The translations under genes and the position numbers were made by a program. 64,000 nucleotides of DNA from JAGTVG01 sp942491935 (lineage in GTDB: Bacteria; Bacteroidota; Bacteroidia; Cytophagales; Cyclobacteriaceae), in contig CALOCZ010000015.1 in the NCBI GenBank assembly GCA_942491935.1, positions 1-64,000 on the forward strand. The letters are read 5' to 3'. Every line of letters begins with the position of its first letter. The stretch's first letter is position 1. The notes beneath the pieces are model-generated. The model had not been told where the DNA came from. It saw only the letters and a list, made by a program, of their open reading frames with translations, and made no database searches. Shown here in pieces: positions 1 through 10,739 of this stretch.

Positions 1-1
1 A

Positions 2-418
2 TGGGAACAAAAAGTGGATATCGCTTTTCCTTGTGCAATTCAAAACGAATTAAATGAAGAAGATGCAAAAGCATTAGTATCTAACGGATGTATTTGTGTT
101 TCAGAAGGTGCAAACATGCCATGTACACCAGAAGCTATTGAAGTAATTCAAAATAACAAATTATTATATGGTCCGGGAAAAGCAGCTAACGCTGGTGGTG
201 TTGCAACTTCAGGATTAGAAATGTCACAAAATTCAATGAAATTAAGCTGGTCAACAGAAGAAGTTGATGAGAAATTACATTCAATTATGTGTAATATTCA
301 CGAAGCATGTGTTAAGTATGGTAAAGATGCTGACGGACATGTTGATTACGTTAAAGGAGCAAACATTGCAGGTTTCTTAAAAGTTGCTAATGCAATGTTA
401 GATCAAGGAGTTATTTAA
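2..418 (+). CDS. gdhA: Glutamate dehydrogenase, C-terminal part (partial)
   Basis: This is the last ~138 residues of an NADP-type hexameric glutamate dehydrogenase, which interconverts glutamate and 2-oxoglutarate plus ammonia. The gene enters from the left edge, so there is no start here; the frame is open from base 2 (WEQKVDIAFPCAIQNE). The NAD(P)-domain hallmarks SNGCICVSEGANMP and GPGKAANAGGVA are present, and the C-terminal helix ends in NAMLDQGVI. The frame is intact, unlike that of the paralogue that follows 31 bases later. Family members are about 445 residues, so roughly 300 are missing to the left. Confidence 0.95.
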   Translation, partial: WEQKVDIAFPCAIQNELNEEDAKALVSNGCICVSEGANMPCTPEAIEVIQNNKLLYGPGKAANAGGVATSGLEMSQNSMKLSWSTEEVDEKLHSIMCNIHEACVKYGKDADGHVDYVKGANIAGFLKVANAMLDQGVI

Positions 419-449
419 TTAATTACAAACTAAAAAACTAAAAAAAATT

Positions 450-1700
<1,251 letters not shown>

Positions 1701-1724
1701 AATAAAATTTAAAAATAAAATCAG

Positions 1725-1748
1725 GGAGACATTTTTTGTCTCCTTTTT
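1725..1748 (+). terminator. Rho-independent terminator after gdhA
   Basis: An inverted repeat GGAGACA / TGTCTCC with a T-rich loop is followed directly by TTTTT. It lies 25 bases after the end of the second gdhA copy and so would end the gdhA transcription unit. Confidence 0.85.
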
Positions 1749-1873
1749 ATTTTAGGGTATTATCTTATATGTTAATCATATTAGAATTAATGTTTTAATA
1801 TCATATATAATTAAATGCTGCACTTGAATAATAATTAAGATTTTTTTTATGTTTGCAGCGCTTAAAGATTTTT

Positions 1874-2145
1874 ATGCAATTAATAGATACACATACATTT
1901 ATTTTTTCCAGAATTTGATTCTGATCGAGATCAGGTTATATTAAATGCACAGAAAAATGGGGTTGAAAAAGTATTTCTGCCTAATGTTGATAAAACAACA
2001 ATAGAACGTTTGTTGGATCTTAAGTTGAAAAATACCCTGCTTTTTGTTTTCCAATGATGGGATTGCATCCTACTTCGGTTAATGAAAATTATATTGAGGA
2101 ACTTAAAAAAGTAGAAAAGTGGCTTCAGGAAAGAAAATTCTATGC
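1874..2145 (+). pseudogene. tatD: TatD-family hydrolase, N-terminal fragment with frameshifts
   Basis: Reading across frames gives MQLIDTHT (metal-binding HxH region of TatD metallo-dependent hydrolases), then FDSDRDQVILNAQKNGVEKV, FLPNVDKTTIERLL and FPMMGLHPTSVNENYIEEL. This order matches the first ~90 residues of TatD DNases (about 255 residues in full). At least two frameshifts occur, near 1910 and 2040. The similarity stops at about 2145, where an unrelated minus-strand permease begins, so the rest of the gene is absent. TatD proteins are Mg-dependent nucleases acting on DNA; this fragment cannot be functional as read. Confidence 0.8.
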
Positions 2146-2746
2146 TTGATGGGGAAAAAGTAGTACTAATGTTCGTGTTCCCTGGAAATTTTTTAACTAT
2201 ACCTAGAACTGCAAAGATACCATTACCAAGTTTAAGACTATCATTAACCTGAATATCATATTGAATAGCCAGACTCTCATCGATCATTGCCCCATCCTGT
2301 TTGTAAAATCCATCGAAACTCCCGGAATTTATCAATTCCACACTACCATAAAATGGAAAATTACCATCCAGCGCTTTGACCTGAATTAACCTTGTTCCTT
2401 GATTTTTAGGGAAATAAACCATTGATGCAAATCGAACATCACCCATCATCTGATAACTGAGCGAATCAATGGATTTTAAAAAAGTGGAATCAAACGTTTT
2501 ATTCCTGCTTTCAATGATAAGATCGGCACCCAGTAATTCCTTACTTTGATTATTTATATCCTGCTGAAGATTAATATTAAATGAATTGATGGCAACGAGA
2601 GCGGCAATACCTATGACTATAGAGGATACAAATAATAATAACCTGTTGAAGTTATACCTGGCGTCTTTTATGGCAAGTTTCCAGACCCAGAACTTATAAA
2701 ATTGACCGTTCCTTTTACGGCGGATCTTTATTTCATAATCAATCAT
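2140..2746 (-). CDS. FtsX-like ABC transporter permease (YbbP type), N-terminal fragment
   Basis: This is the N-terminal ~200 residues of a large FtsX-type permease: a short basic cytoplasmic start, one transmembrane helix (about residues 35-58, LLLFVSSIVIGIAALVA), then the start of the MacB-like periplasmic domain (NQSKELLGADLIIESR). The ATG is 4 bases after the stop of the ATPase gene, so the two form an operon. Family members have about 800 residues; the gene is cut at the join near 2145, and the frame downstream of it (to 1931) is unrelated sequence. With the ATPase and divergent tesA it matches the ybbA-ybbP/tesA arrangement known from Escherichia coli. Confidence 0.85.
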
Positions 2747-2750
2747 ATCG

Positions 2751-3430
2751 TCAGACCGTTATATCTTCAATTAATAATCCGCGTTCAAGTTTCAAGATGC
2801 GGCCTGTATGTTCTGCCAGATTCAGGTTATGAGTGACCAGGACGAGGGTTGTATTTTCTTCCTGATTTATCTGGAAAAGCAAAGTTGAAATAATTTCTGC
2901 TGTTTCCTCATCCAGGTTGCCAGTGGGCTCATCAGCAAAAAGGATCTTTGACTGGTAACAAAGGCCCTGGCTATAGCAACCCTTTGTTGTTCACCTCCTG
3001 ACAATTGAGAGGGGTAGTGATGCATTCTTTCCCCCAGTCCTACCCTGCTAAGCATTTCCTGCGCCCTTCCTTTAATATTTTTCTCTCCTCTCAATTCAAG
3101 TGGAAGCATTACATTCTCCAGAGCGTCGATAGTCGGCAAAAGATGAAAATTCTGAAAAATAAATCCAACATATTGGTTTCGTACATAAGCCCTGTCATCT
3201 TCGTTTAATCGGTTCAGTTCGATATCCAACAGTTTTATGAAGCCATTTGTAGGTTGATCTAATCCGGCACATAATCCCAACAAAGTTGTCTTTCCACTTC
3301 CGGAAGGCCCTACGATAGATAATCCTTGGCCTTCATCAATTGAAAAGTTTATATCTTTTAATACAGTTAGTTCCTTTTCCGTGCTTCTAAACGTTTTCGT
3401 TAGATGCTTTACGTGTAAAATATGGCTCAT
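2751..3430 (-). CDS. ABC transporter ATP-binding protein (YbbA/LolD type), one frameshift
   Basis: This is the ATPase partner of the adjacent FtsX-like permease. It has Walker A (GPSGSGKTT), a Q-loop (FIFQNFHLLP) and the signature LSGGEQQRVAIARA. The frame breaks near 2955. In the next frame the sequence resumes as ILFADEPTGNLDEETAE (Walker B and D-loop) and ends HNLNLAEHTGRILKLERG at a stop at 2751. Restoring one A in an AAA run repairs the gene to about 227 residues, the usual length. Such YbbA-YbbP systems belong to the MacB/Lol superfamily; their substrate is not well defined. Confidence 0.88.
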
Positions 3431-3535
3431 TTTTCGAAATTAATGTTATTCTTTGAAAGACATATAACTAATATCATGAATATTTGATTTATTTATGGTC
3501 CGGAATTTGATTATTTTTTATTATAATTAATTGGA

Positions 3536-4162
3536 ATGAAAATTATACTCCTTGCAATATTTATATTTGGCGGATTTCTCAATATTATTGAGGACACACT
3601 TAATCAGGAAAAACAAAAAACTATACTCTGCTTTGGGAACAGCATTACGGCTGGTTACGGACTGGATCCGGATCTCGCTTATCCAAATGTCCTTGAGCAA
3701 ATCCTAAATGAAGACGGGTATGATTATAAGGTGATGAATGCAGGCCTGAGCGGTGAGACATCCGCAGGGGGATTAACCCGGATAGACTGGGTTTTACAAA
3801 ATAAAATCGATGTATTTATCCTGGAATTGGGTGCGAATGATGGATTAAGAGGCTTGCCGCTGATCCAGACAAAATCGAATCTTCAAAGTATAATTCAGAA
3901 AGTGAAGAAGAAATATCCCGAAGCTCAAATTGTAATTGCCGGGATGATGGTTCCACCAAATATGGGGAAAGATTATGCCACTGAATTTTCCTATGTTTTT
4001 AATGAACTCGCTACGGAAAATGATGCCATTCTAATACCTTTTCTTCTTGATGGTGTTGGAGGCAAACCCGAGCTCAATTTACCAGATGGAATTCACCCGA
4101 ATATTGAAGGGCATAAAATTGTAGCTAAAAACGTATATAATGCGTTAAAAGAAATGCTTTAA
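3536..4162 (+). CDS. tesA: SGNH-family arylesterase/lysophospholipase (TesA type)
   Basis: This 208-residue protein has an N-terminal membrane or signal segment and the SGNH hydrolase blocks: FGNSITAGYG (block I, nucleophile Ser36; GNS replaces the usual GDS), GLSGETSAGG (block II), LGANDGLRG (block III, Asn101) and DGIHPN (block V, Asp184/His187). The full catalytic set is therefore present. TesA enzymes hydrolyse acyl thioesters, lysophospholipids and aryl esters in the periplasm. It is transcribed divergently from the YbbA/YbbP-like ABC genes, the same layout as in E. coli, which supports the assignment. In-vivo substrate unknown. Confidence 0.92.
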   Translation: MKIILLAIFIFGGFLNIIEDTLNQEKQKTILCFGNSITAGYGLDPDLAYPNVLEQILNEDGYDYKVMNAGLSGETSAGGLTRIDWVLQNKIDVFILELGANDGLRGLPLIQTKSNLQSIIQKVKKKYPEAQIVIAGMMVPPNMGKDYATEFSYVFNELATENDAILIPFLLDGVGGKPELNLPDGIHPNIEGHKIVAKNVYNALKEML

Positions 4163-4349
4163 ATTCTCATGATTTCTTTATATGTATATCGAACATTTTT
4201 TTAAGTGTTTCTGATTGGGTGTTGAGTACTGAAAAATTGATTAAAAAAGCTATCATATTTTTATTTGATTTAACTTTACCATCATAATTTCTTAATACAT
4301 ATTTTTTTGATATCTTCGACCTGTAATTTTTGAGGGATAAAGTGAACAA

Positions 4350-5024
4350 ATGGAAAATTTTTTCTCAGAGCAATCATACTATGCATTTCCATCTTTAGAA
4401 GCTGCTATTTATGCTCTTTTACTATCATTTTTATTAAGTACCATAATAGCGCTCACTTACAAGTATACATTCAGGGGCACTGAGTATTCTAAGGATTACT
4501 TTCAGGCAATTGTTTTGATTGCTATTATTGCTGCAACTGTAATGATGGCCATAGGAGATAGCCTGGCAAGAGGATTAGGAATCCTAGGTGCATTGGCAAT
4601 AATCAGGTTCAGATTTCGATTCGAAAATCCGAAAAATATTATTTATATATTTGCCTCATTAGCCGTTGGAATAGGGTGCGGTGTATATGGATTTGCAGTT
4701 GCATTGTCAGGCACAGTAATTTTCAGTTTAGTATCTTTTGCACTTTATTTTTCCCCTGTAGGAAAAGGGCCAGTTTTTGAAACCTCCCTCTCCTTTTCAA
4801 TCGATGATCCTTCGAAAATCAATATGATAGAATCGATACTTTCTGAAGAATGCCTGATTATTAAACTCACCAGCATTGGGAGTTCAAATGAAATAGTGAA
4901 ATATGAATATCAGATTACTTTAAAGAAAGGATCTGATCGATATTCCATTTTCAATAAATTGAATGCTATAGAAAACATAACAAATGTAAGGATTAACAAC
5001 AGGGCTTCAGTTGATCGCGTGTAG
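4350..5024 (+). CDS. DUF4956 domain membrane protein
   Basis: This 224-residue protein matches the DUF4956 family: four to five hydrophobic segments between residues 15 and 135, including the family core ARGLGILGALAIIRFRFRF, then a soluble C-terminal domain of ~85 residues (VFETSLSFSIDDPSK onward) with the alternating pattern of a small ferredoxin/ACT-like fold. DUF4956 proteins have no known activity and are often found near polyphosphate polymerase (VTC) genes. Here none is visible; instead a HlyD-like adaptor starts 2 bases after the stop and a TolC-like protein follows. I infer that it is the inner-membrane part of that assembly. Membrane core plus C-terminal small domain resembles MgtC in outline only. 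Confidence 0.8.
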   Translation: MENFFSEQSYYAFPSLEAAIYALLLSFLLSTIIALTYKYTFRGTEYSKDYFQAIVLIAIIAATVMMAIGDSLARGLGILGALAIIRFRFRFENPKNIIYIFASLAVGIGCGVYGFAVALSGTVIFSLVSFALYFSPVGKGPVFETSLSFSIDDPSKINMIESILSEECLIIKLTSIGSSNEIVKYEYQITLKKGSDRYSIFNKLNAIENITNVRINNRASVDRV

Positions 5025-5026
5025 TT

Positions 5027-6031
5027 ATGAAAAGGATAAATGTATTTACAATCTTCTGGGTATTAACAGGCTTAACGCTGCTGATTGCTTCTCTTATTTA
5101 TAAAAAGCAATCCGATGCCATAGTGGCTGAAGTAGAACCTCAAAAACTGGCCATAAGTTTTCAAAAAGCAGTTAAAATCAAATCAATCCATGTTTTGCCA
5201 GGGGAAGATGTCAACAAAGGAGATTTGTTGGTGGAAGTTATTCGTCCTGATCTAATGTATGATATTGATAAGGCGACTAACGATCTAAATACATTTTTAC
5301 AGCAGAAGGATATGCTTATTACAAATATGAACTTCCAGGTTCAGATGACAAGACTTGAAAAAATCTCCGAAATTGAGAAGATTGATGAAGAACTATTCCA
5401 GCTAAAAACCAGGTATGAACAAAATAAAGGCATTAAAAATGCCCTGGAAGGTATAGAAATTTACGAAGATACTATTCAGGATGGATCAAATAATATGTTG
5501 TTAATGCAGGTTAATTATCTTGAAAAAAAGAAGGAACAAACAGTGGGGCTGTTTGATCAAAAGTTGATGCAATTGGAAGAAAAGAAATCAAACGAAACTG
5601 AAATTCTCGATCTGAAAATTGAACAACAAAGAAAAGAGTTAGATCTCCTTGAAAATGAAGCCAATTTTCTTAAGAACTTTGCTCCAGTTGATGGTACAAT
5701 TGGCGATGTAATGGCACAGGTGGGTGAACTGATTCCTCCTTACAATACCATAATGTCTCTTTATGAAACAAATCCTTCCGTTATAAAAGCCTATATGAAT
5801 GAAAAAAACCGGTATAATATAACTGTTGGAGATAAAGTACTCGTAGAATCTTCCAACAGGGACTACTATATTTCAGGAACAGTAACAGAAGTTGGGTCCA
5901 GGATTGTCGCCTATCCAACAAGACTCCTTGAAGTTCAGGACAGAAAGATATGGGGGCAGGAAATATTCGTAAAAATCCCGGAAAATAATGATTTTTTAAA
6001 CGGAGAGAAGGTTTATGTGCGGGCTCAATAG
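5027..6031 (+). CDS. HlyD-like periplasmic adaptor protein
   Basis: This 334-residue protein has one N-terminal membrane anchor (residues 7-25), a split biotinyl/lipoyl-like hairpin (IKSIHVLPGEDVNKGDLLVE near 57-76 and FAPVDGTIGDVMAQVGELIP near 220-240), and a long alpha-helical hairpin between them (about 85-215) rich in Glu/Lys/Gln. This is the layout of membrane-fusion proteins that bridge an inner-membrane component to an outer-membrane channel. It lies 2 bases after the DUF4956 gene and overlaps the TolC-like gene by 17 bases. No ABC or RND pump gene is present, which is unusual for this family. Confidence 0.82.
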   Translation: MKRINVFTIFWVLTGLTLLIASLIYKKQSDAIVAEVEPQKLAISFQKAVKIKSIHVLPGEDVNKGDLLVEVIRPDLMYDIDKATNDLNTFLQQKDMLITNMNFQVQMTRLEKISEIEKIDEELFQLKTRYEQNKGIKNALEGIEIYEDTIQDGSNNMLLMQVNYLEKKKEQTVGLFDQKLMQLEEKKSNETEILDLKIEQQRKELDLLENEANFLKNFAPVDGTIGDVMAQVGELIPPYNTIMSLYETNPSVIKAYMNEKNRYNITVGDKVLVESSNRDYYISGTVTEVGSRIVAYPTRLLEVQDRKIWGQEIFVKIPENNDFLNGEKVYVRAQ

Positions 6032-7277
6032 TATATCGCCTCTGAGAATCAAAATCCTGATAGTGTTGATTTTACTTAGCAATGGTGTTGCAAGAAGCCA
6101 GTTTTCATTGAATGAATTCCTAAGTGATGCAAGAAACGATGTCAGGTTGTATGAAAATAAAATAAAATCAGATTTCCTTGAACAGAAGCCTTATCGTTCC
6201 CCGATAATACATCGAGTTGAATTTCGGGCCCGAACCAATGATTTTAATATAACACAGGATGATTTCAGATTAAGATTCAATCCTACAAATCCAGCTGAAA
6301 TCAGGGCGAATAAAAAATATTACTCATTGGAAAGAAATACACTGGTTATTGATTATCAGTATGCTTTGAATAAGGCTATATTTAAAAGATATCATCAAAT
6401 CATTTCATTCTTCCAGCTTTCTGATGAAATTATATATAAAAGAAAAGAGATCATTTTACAAAATGATCAGCTTAAGATCCTGGAAGCTGAACTTGGCAAT
6501 TCAGATTTTGATATTACGGAATATATTAAGGAAAAAGAAAACCTTTTAAACCTGTCCCTTGAATTAAATGACCTGATTCATACAAAGGATAAGGTTGAAC
6601 ACGAAATCAAATCTTCGTTTGCCTTTAACGGAAATATAGAGGTCGATATAAATGGCCAATTAATAACATATGAGAAGATAAAAGATATAGTTGAAATCAA
6701 ATCAGTTATTTCTGATACAGTCAATAATATCCACCTTGAAAACTTAAACCGACAAATCATGCTCGATGAGCAGAGGAATGTAATCGAGAAAGCTGAAGGC
6801 AGAAGAAATATAGGTTACATTCAGGCTGAATATGATAGATTTCGTGGAGATGATTTTGATAATCATTTTGGCGTTCAGATAGGGGTCAGAATTCCATTAA
6901 CCAATGCGGATAAACCGGATTTGAACAGAAGGAAATTGAATGTTATGGAGGATAAGGCGGATGTTGTTAGGGAAAAGACAGCCTTAGATGTCCAATGTGA
7001 ACTGCTTAAACTGGACATTAAATTTTTATTCAGCCAGAACAATTTAATAAAAGGGGAAATTTCAAATGACAAATTGTTGATACTGTTGAACCAGAACCAA
7101 AATATTAAGCCTGAAGACCTGCTTGAGGCTCAAAAAAGCATTCTGAAAATGAAAAAATACGAAAAGCTCATACAATGGGATATTTACAAGTCATTCATTG
7201 ATTATCTATATTATTCCGGAAAACTTATAGACATACCTTTGAAAAATTACCTGTCTGAAAATCTTGAAGAAATTTAA
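6015..7277 (+). CDS. TolC-like outer-membrane protein
   Basis: This 420-residue exported protein has a signal peptide (residues ~12-29, ending VARSQ) and two regions of long coiled-coil helices (about 110-200 and 240-400), separated by a barrel-like stretch with the pattern NHFGVQIGVRIPLTN that is typical of TolC-family strands. Similarity to TolC is structural rather than strong in sequence. The ATG lies inside the end of the adaptor gene, so translation is probably coupled. It is the third gene of the DUF4956 operon and its expected role is the outer-membrane duct. Confidence 0.7.
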   Translation: MCGLNSISPLRIKILIVLILLSNGVARSQFSLNEFLSDARNDVRLYENKIKSDFLEQKPYRSPIIHRVEFRARTNDFNITQDDFRLRFNPTNPAEIRANKKYYSLERNTLVIDYQYALNKAIFKRYHQIISFFQLSDEIIYKRKEIILQNDQLKILEAELGNSDFDITEYIKEKENLLNLSLELNDLIHTKDKVEHEIKSSFAFNGNIEVDINGQLITYEKIKDIVEIKSVISDTVNNIHLENLNRQIMLDEQRNVIEKAEGRRNIGYIQAEYDRFRGDDFDNHFGVQIGVRIPLTNADKPDLNRRKLNVMEDKADVVREKTALDVQCELLKLDIKFLFSQNNLIKGEISNDKLLILLNQNQNIKPEDLLEAQKSILKMKKYEKLIQWDIYKSFIDYLYYSGKLIDIPLKNYLSENLEEI

Positions 7278-7426
7278 AGCGTATCTAATACTCACCAAGA
7301 TAAACCTTCATAACTTACCTAATAATATATAATCTGTTAAAAACTAAATTATCTTGATTTTCAGGCATCGTTTGTTAAATGTTGTTTTAGACCAGATTGT
7401 AGTTTGCAATTGTAAAATCTGCTACT

Positions 7427-10400
7427 CTATTTTAAAATTGAAATTGTCCCATTGATGGTTTTATCCTGAGATCTAGGTTCGTTTAATTCGAGTACGTAAT
7501 AGTAGGTTGAATTCGGTAATATTTGCCCATTGTACATGCCTCCCCAATTATTCTGATATTGCCTGGTTTGATATAATTTTCGCCCCCATCTATTAAAGAT
7601 GGTTAATTCAGCATTGGGATAGTGTTCAATATTATCAATATGAAATGTGTCATTTTTTTCATCACCATTTGGTGTAATAACATTATACGGATATAACTCT
7701 GGAATAAACGTTATACAGCCGATATTAGACCATGAATAGGCATCATTCCCTCCTGATTCAATAGCCTTTACTACAAAACAATGTTCAAATCCCAAGTCAT
7801 TACTTGTAAATGTATGATCTAATTGGCCAGAAGAAAGATCTTCAATATTCTTAAATTCTCCTCCATCTACACTCATGTATAATTCATATAATTCAACACC
7901 CTGAATCCAGCTTTCATAGGGATTCCAGACGACTTCAGCATTTTCCTTATTGTCTTCTTCAAAATCTACTCTTAGTAAAATATTGCTATGGTAGATTGAT
8001 TGTATTTGATCCTTACAATCTTCGTTTGTCATAATCTCATAACTATATATGAGGCTATCTGAAACAACTGAGCTGTCTGCAATAATAAGTTCCAAATTAG
8101 AAATAGAGTCAATTAGAATATTATCCCTGAACAAATAAAATGGTTTTTTATAAAAATCTCCTTCAGAATATTTCCATTTGATAACCAGCTCATTAGGCAT
8201 CTTGTTTTCATGAGATACTTGAATAATTTCAATTTCAGGTCCAAAGATTTCGAGATCTACCCTGTTACTGGAATATGCATCACATACCCCCATGGTATCA
8301 TAGGCTATCGCTGTCACCTCATAGATTCCCGGGCAATTATAGGTCATTTCAGGACTTGCATGAATGGAAACAGAATCTAAATGCCTTTCTGTGTCGAATG
8401 ACCATGATACAACATTATACAGACTATCTGTTTCCAGGTCAAATTGAATAGCTTCATCTATGCCAAATCTGGTATTATCAGTAATAATATTAAGAAAATC
8501 AGCCGGATTTCTTTGAATATATACAGCGAGGGTATCTGATATGCCAGAACAAACAGTATCAGTTACACTATGCTGCTCAAACCAGATCATGCCATTTCCC
8601 CACGAGGTCCAATTTACGTTCACATTATTACTCCCCTGCCCGTCTACTATGTCACCAAGATCAATATGCCAATCGAAGGTAGAGCCATTCGTATAGAAGG
8701 TCTCATATGAAATATTCTGGATATTGTTGGAACATAATGTATCTGGTCCAAAAGGCGCTTCCGGGTCTAATTGTACTTTGATCTTAATGGGTTTCCTCAC
8801 GGTATCACCAATACATCCCCTATCATTCCATGCCAGGGCTATTAGCCAGGCCTGGTCATTGGTTGTTCCCCAATCAACCGAAATGGAATCTTTATCTGTT
8901 TCAGTATTTATAACTCCTCCATATATAAACCAATTCAGATTATACTGGCCTTTTTCTTTTACTGTATACGTCACATCCGTTGTATTCGGGCAAATAGATC
9001 TTGGACCAACAATATTGACCTTTGGATGCAGAACCCTAATGACTTTTACACTTTTCTGCTCCGCCCCTGAAACACAACCTTCTCCACCTGATGTGCCGGT
9101 AACTTCCACAATATATTTTCCGGGCTTTTCATAGGTATGCGCCACAGAATCAGTGTTGTCCTTAATAAGCACCGTGCCATCCCCAAAATCCCATTGGTAA
9201 CTGGAAAACTCAAATTCTGTATCAGGCTTAAACCAGATCTCAGTGTTGTGACAGATACTATCTATTGGTATATCGACACCGTCACTATCAAGAACTTTTA
9301 TATTCAAATTAAGATTTGTAAGGCCTGCCCCAGTAGGATAACCAAAAGATTCATTGCTTCCATATGCATATACATAAGCAATCAATCCTTCTGCAGATCT
9401 CAGGGTGTGATTTCCTGAGTAAATAGAGATTTTTGCATAGGAATAAGTTGAATCATACGGGACATAACTAAAATTCCCTGAAATACTTAAACCATCTAAT
9501 GTCACAGTTGGTACATCTGCAGATTTTGCAATGATGCTCAGGTTAAAATTTCTCAATGTTGCTATCGAAGGCGTAAAAAATGTGATCTTCTTCAGGACTT
9601 GCTCGTTTGGATTTATGAGAATAATAAAAGGATCACCTGTTGTATAATCACAAGCCTGACTCCTGCTGAATTGAGCTACGGATATAATTTTATCAGATGA
9701 TATGTAATTTACTCCCTGAAGTTCTTTTAGAAAAAGAAACTCTCCTGATTGAAGCGTTCTCACATAATTTCCGTTGAGGAATATCTGAGAATCATCTTCC
9801 GATGCAATTACTTTAACATGATCTCCACCTTTCCTGGTATTAAAATCAACAGTAATGTATTCTTTGCCCCATGTATACGTTGGATACATTTGAGCGTATA
9901 AGTGGTCGTGTCCATCAGGATGATCGCATTCGCCGACTTTTGTGTACATATTCCCTGCAAAAACAGCGAACTTTTTGCATTCACTATCTGTATTGGCTAC
10001 AGCATGAATTTTAGTCCCTGTCAGATCTCCCTCAGCTTTCACAAAATAAGTCTGCCCCTTATTCAGAGATACCTGGAACGGAACTCCTGCAGGCCTTAAA
10101 TCTCTGGTTAAATACGAAGGTACAATTTCTATATTTGTATTATCTTCTACACCAACGATCAGAAATTCCGAATCCGAATTCCTGTTATCGTTTCGATTTC
10201 CGTCTTCCCAATGTGAAACCACAACATATTCGTTCCCAAGAGCATAAGTGGGCAAGACAACTGCCATATCAGCACTATACTGGCGTTTATTCATGGCATA
10301 TACACTCACATCCTTGTCAGTAGTAATATGAATCCCATTCTGACTTGAATTTGCCGGTGTCGACATTGCAAGATCAGTAGGGATTTCTAGTCTTAGTGTT

Positions 10401-10654
10401 CTATCCGGTAGGACAAGCGTATCTATAGTTTGGAATGCACTTTTCAGAGGCATCTCAATGGTAGCCCTGGTTGAATCATTTGCACTGATATAAATTTCAA
10501 GAATAATCGGATTGTTGGGACCTACATCCCAGTTTTCGAGAAAACCAACCCAGAAATCATCACCTTCAGTGGATAAATTTTGGGCATAGGTACTACCTGC
10601 AATTCCAGAACATAAGACTATACCAAATAAAAATATATAAAAAATCCTTTTCAC
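7427..10654 (-). CDS. T9SS type B sorting-domain protein with IgGFc-binding and PKD regions
   Basis: This 1075-residue secreted protein has a signal peptide (residues 1-25, ending STYAQ). Residues ~125-400 resemble the IgGFc-binding protein N-terminal domain (ALGNEYVVVSHWEDGN, TWGKEYITVDF). A PKD domain follows near 470-540 (WDFGDGTV at ~487) with further beta-sandwich modules. The last ~90 residues form the gliding-motility-type C-terminal domain (VITPNGDEKNDTF, IFNRWGRKLYQ, LPNSTYYYVLEL), which directs export by the type IX secretion system. Such proteins are displayed on or released from the cell surface and are usually thought to act in adhesion. It is monocistronic, and its start is 50 bp past a divergent gene. 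Confidence 0.93.
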   Translation of the reverse strand: MKRIFYIFLFGIVLCSGIAGSTYAQNLSTEGDDFWVGFLENWDVGPNNPIILEIYISANDSTRATIEMPLKSAFQTIDTLVLPDRTLRLEIPTDLAMSTPANSSQNGIHITTDKDVSVYAMNKRQYSADMAVVLPTYALGNEYVVVSHWEDGNRNDNRNSDSEFLIVGVEDNTNIEIVPSYLTRDLRPAGVPFQVSLNKGQTYFVKAEGDLTGTKIHAVANTDSECKKFAVFAGNMYTKVGECDHPDGHDHLYAQMYPTYTWGKEYITVDFNTRKGGDHVKVIASEDDSQIFLNGNYVRTLQSGEFLFLKELQGVNYISSDKIISVAQFSRSQACDYTTGDPFIILINPNEQVLKKITFFTPSIATLRNFNLSIIAKSADVPTVTLDGLSISGNFSYVPYDSTYSYAKISIYSGNHTLRSAEGLIAYVYAYGSNESFGYPTGAGLTNLNLNIKVLDSDGVDIPIDSICHNTEIWFKPDTEFEFSSYQWDFGDGTVLIKDNTDSVAHTYEKPGKYIVEVTGTSGGEGCVSGAEQKSVKVIRVLHPKVNIVGPRSICPNTTDVTYTVKEKGQYNLNWFIYGGVINTETDKDSISVDWGTTNDQAWLIALAWNDRGCIGDTVRKPIKIKVQLDPEAPFGPDTLCSNNIQNISYETFYTNGSTFDWHIDLGDIVDGQGSNNVNVNWTSWGNGMIWFEQHSVTDTVCSGISDTLAVYIQRNPADFLNIITDNTRFGIDEAIQFDLETDSLYNVVSWSFDTERHLDSVSIHASPEMTYNCPGIYEVTAIAYDTMGVCDAYSSNRVDLEIFGPEIEIIQVSHENKMPNELVIKWKYSEGDFYKKPFYLFRDNILIDSISNLELIIADSSVVSDSLIYSYEIMTNEDCKDQIQSIYHSNILLRVDFEEDNKENAEVVWNPYESWIQGVELYELYMSVDGGEFKNIEDLSSGQLDHTFTSNDLGFEHCFVVKAIESGGNDAYSWSNIGCITFIPELYPYNVITPNGDEKNDTFHIDNIEHYPNAELTIFNRWGRKLYQTRQYQNNWGGMYNGQILPNSTYYYVLELNEPRSQDKTINGTISILK

Positions 10655-10739
10655 TTATTATGCGTACTCGAAATCCCAAATAATAAAAAAATACCTGATA
10701 TAGCTATGATTGCTTAAATTTACGATAAATAATAGATCT

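Noticed and set aside
7393..7421. Terminator between the TolC-like gene and the convergent T9SS gene
   Set aside because: CAGATT/AATCTG is short with a weak inner stem and no U run; not reported as a feature.
8724..9418. Long plus-strand open frames inside the T9SS cargo gene
   Set aside because: They are antisense shadows of a strongly supported secreted protein; composition is not protein-like and no motif is seen.
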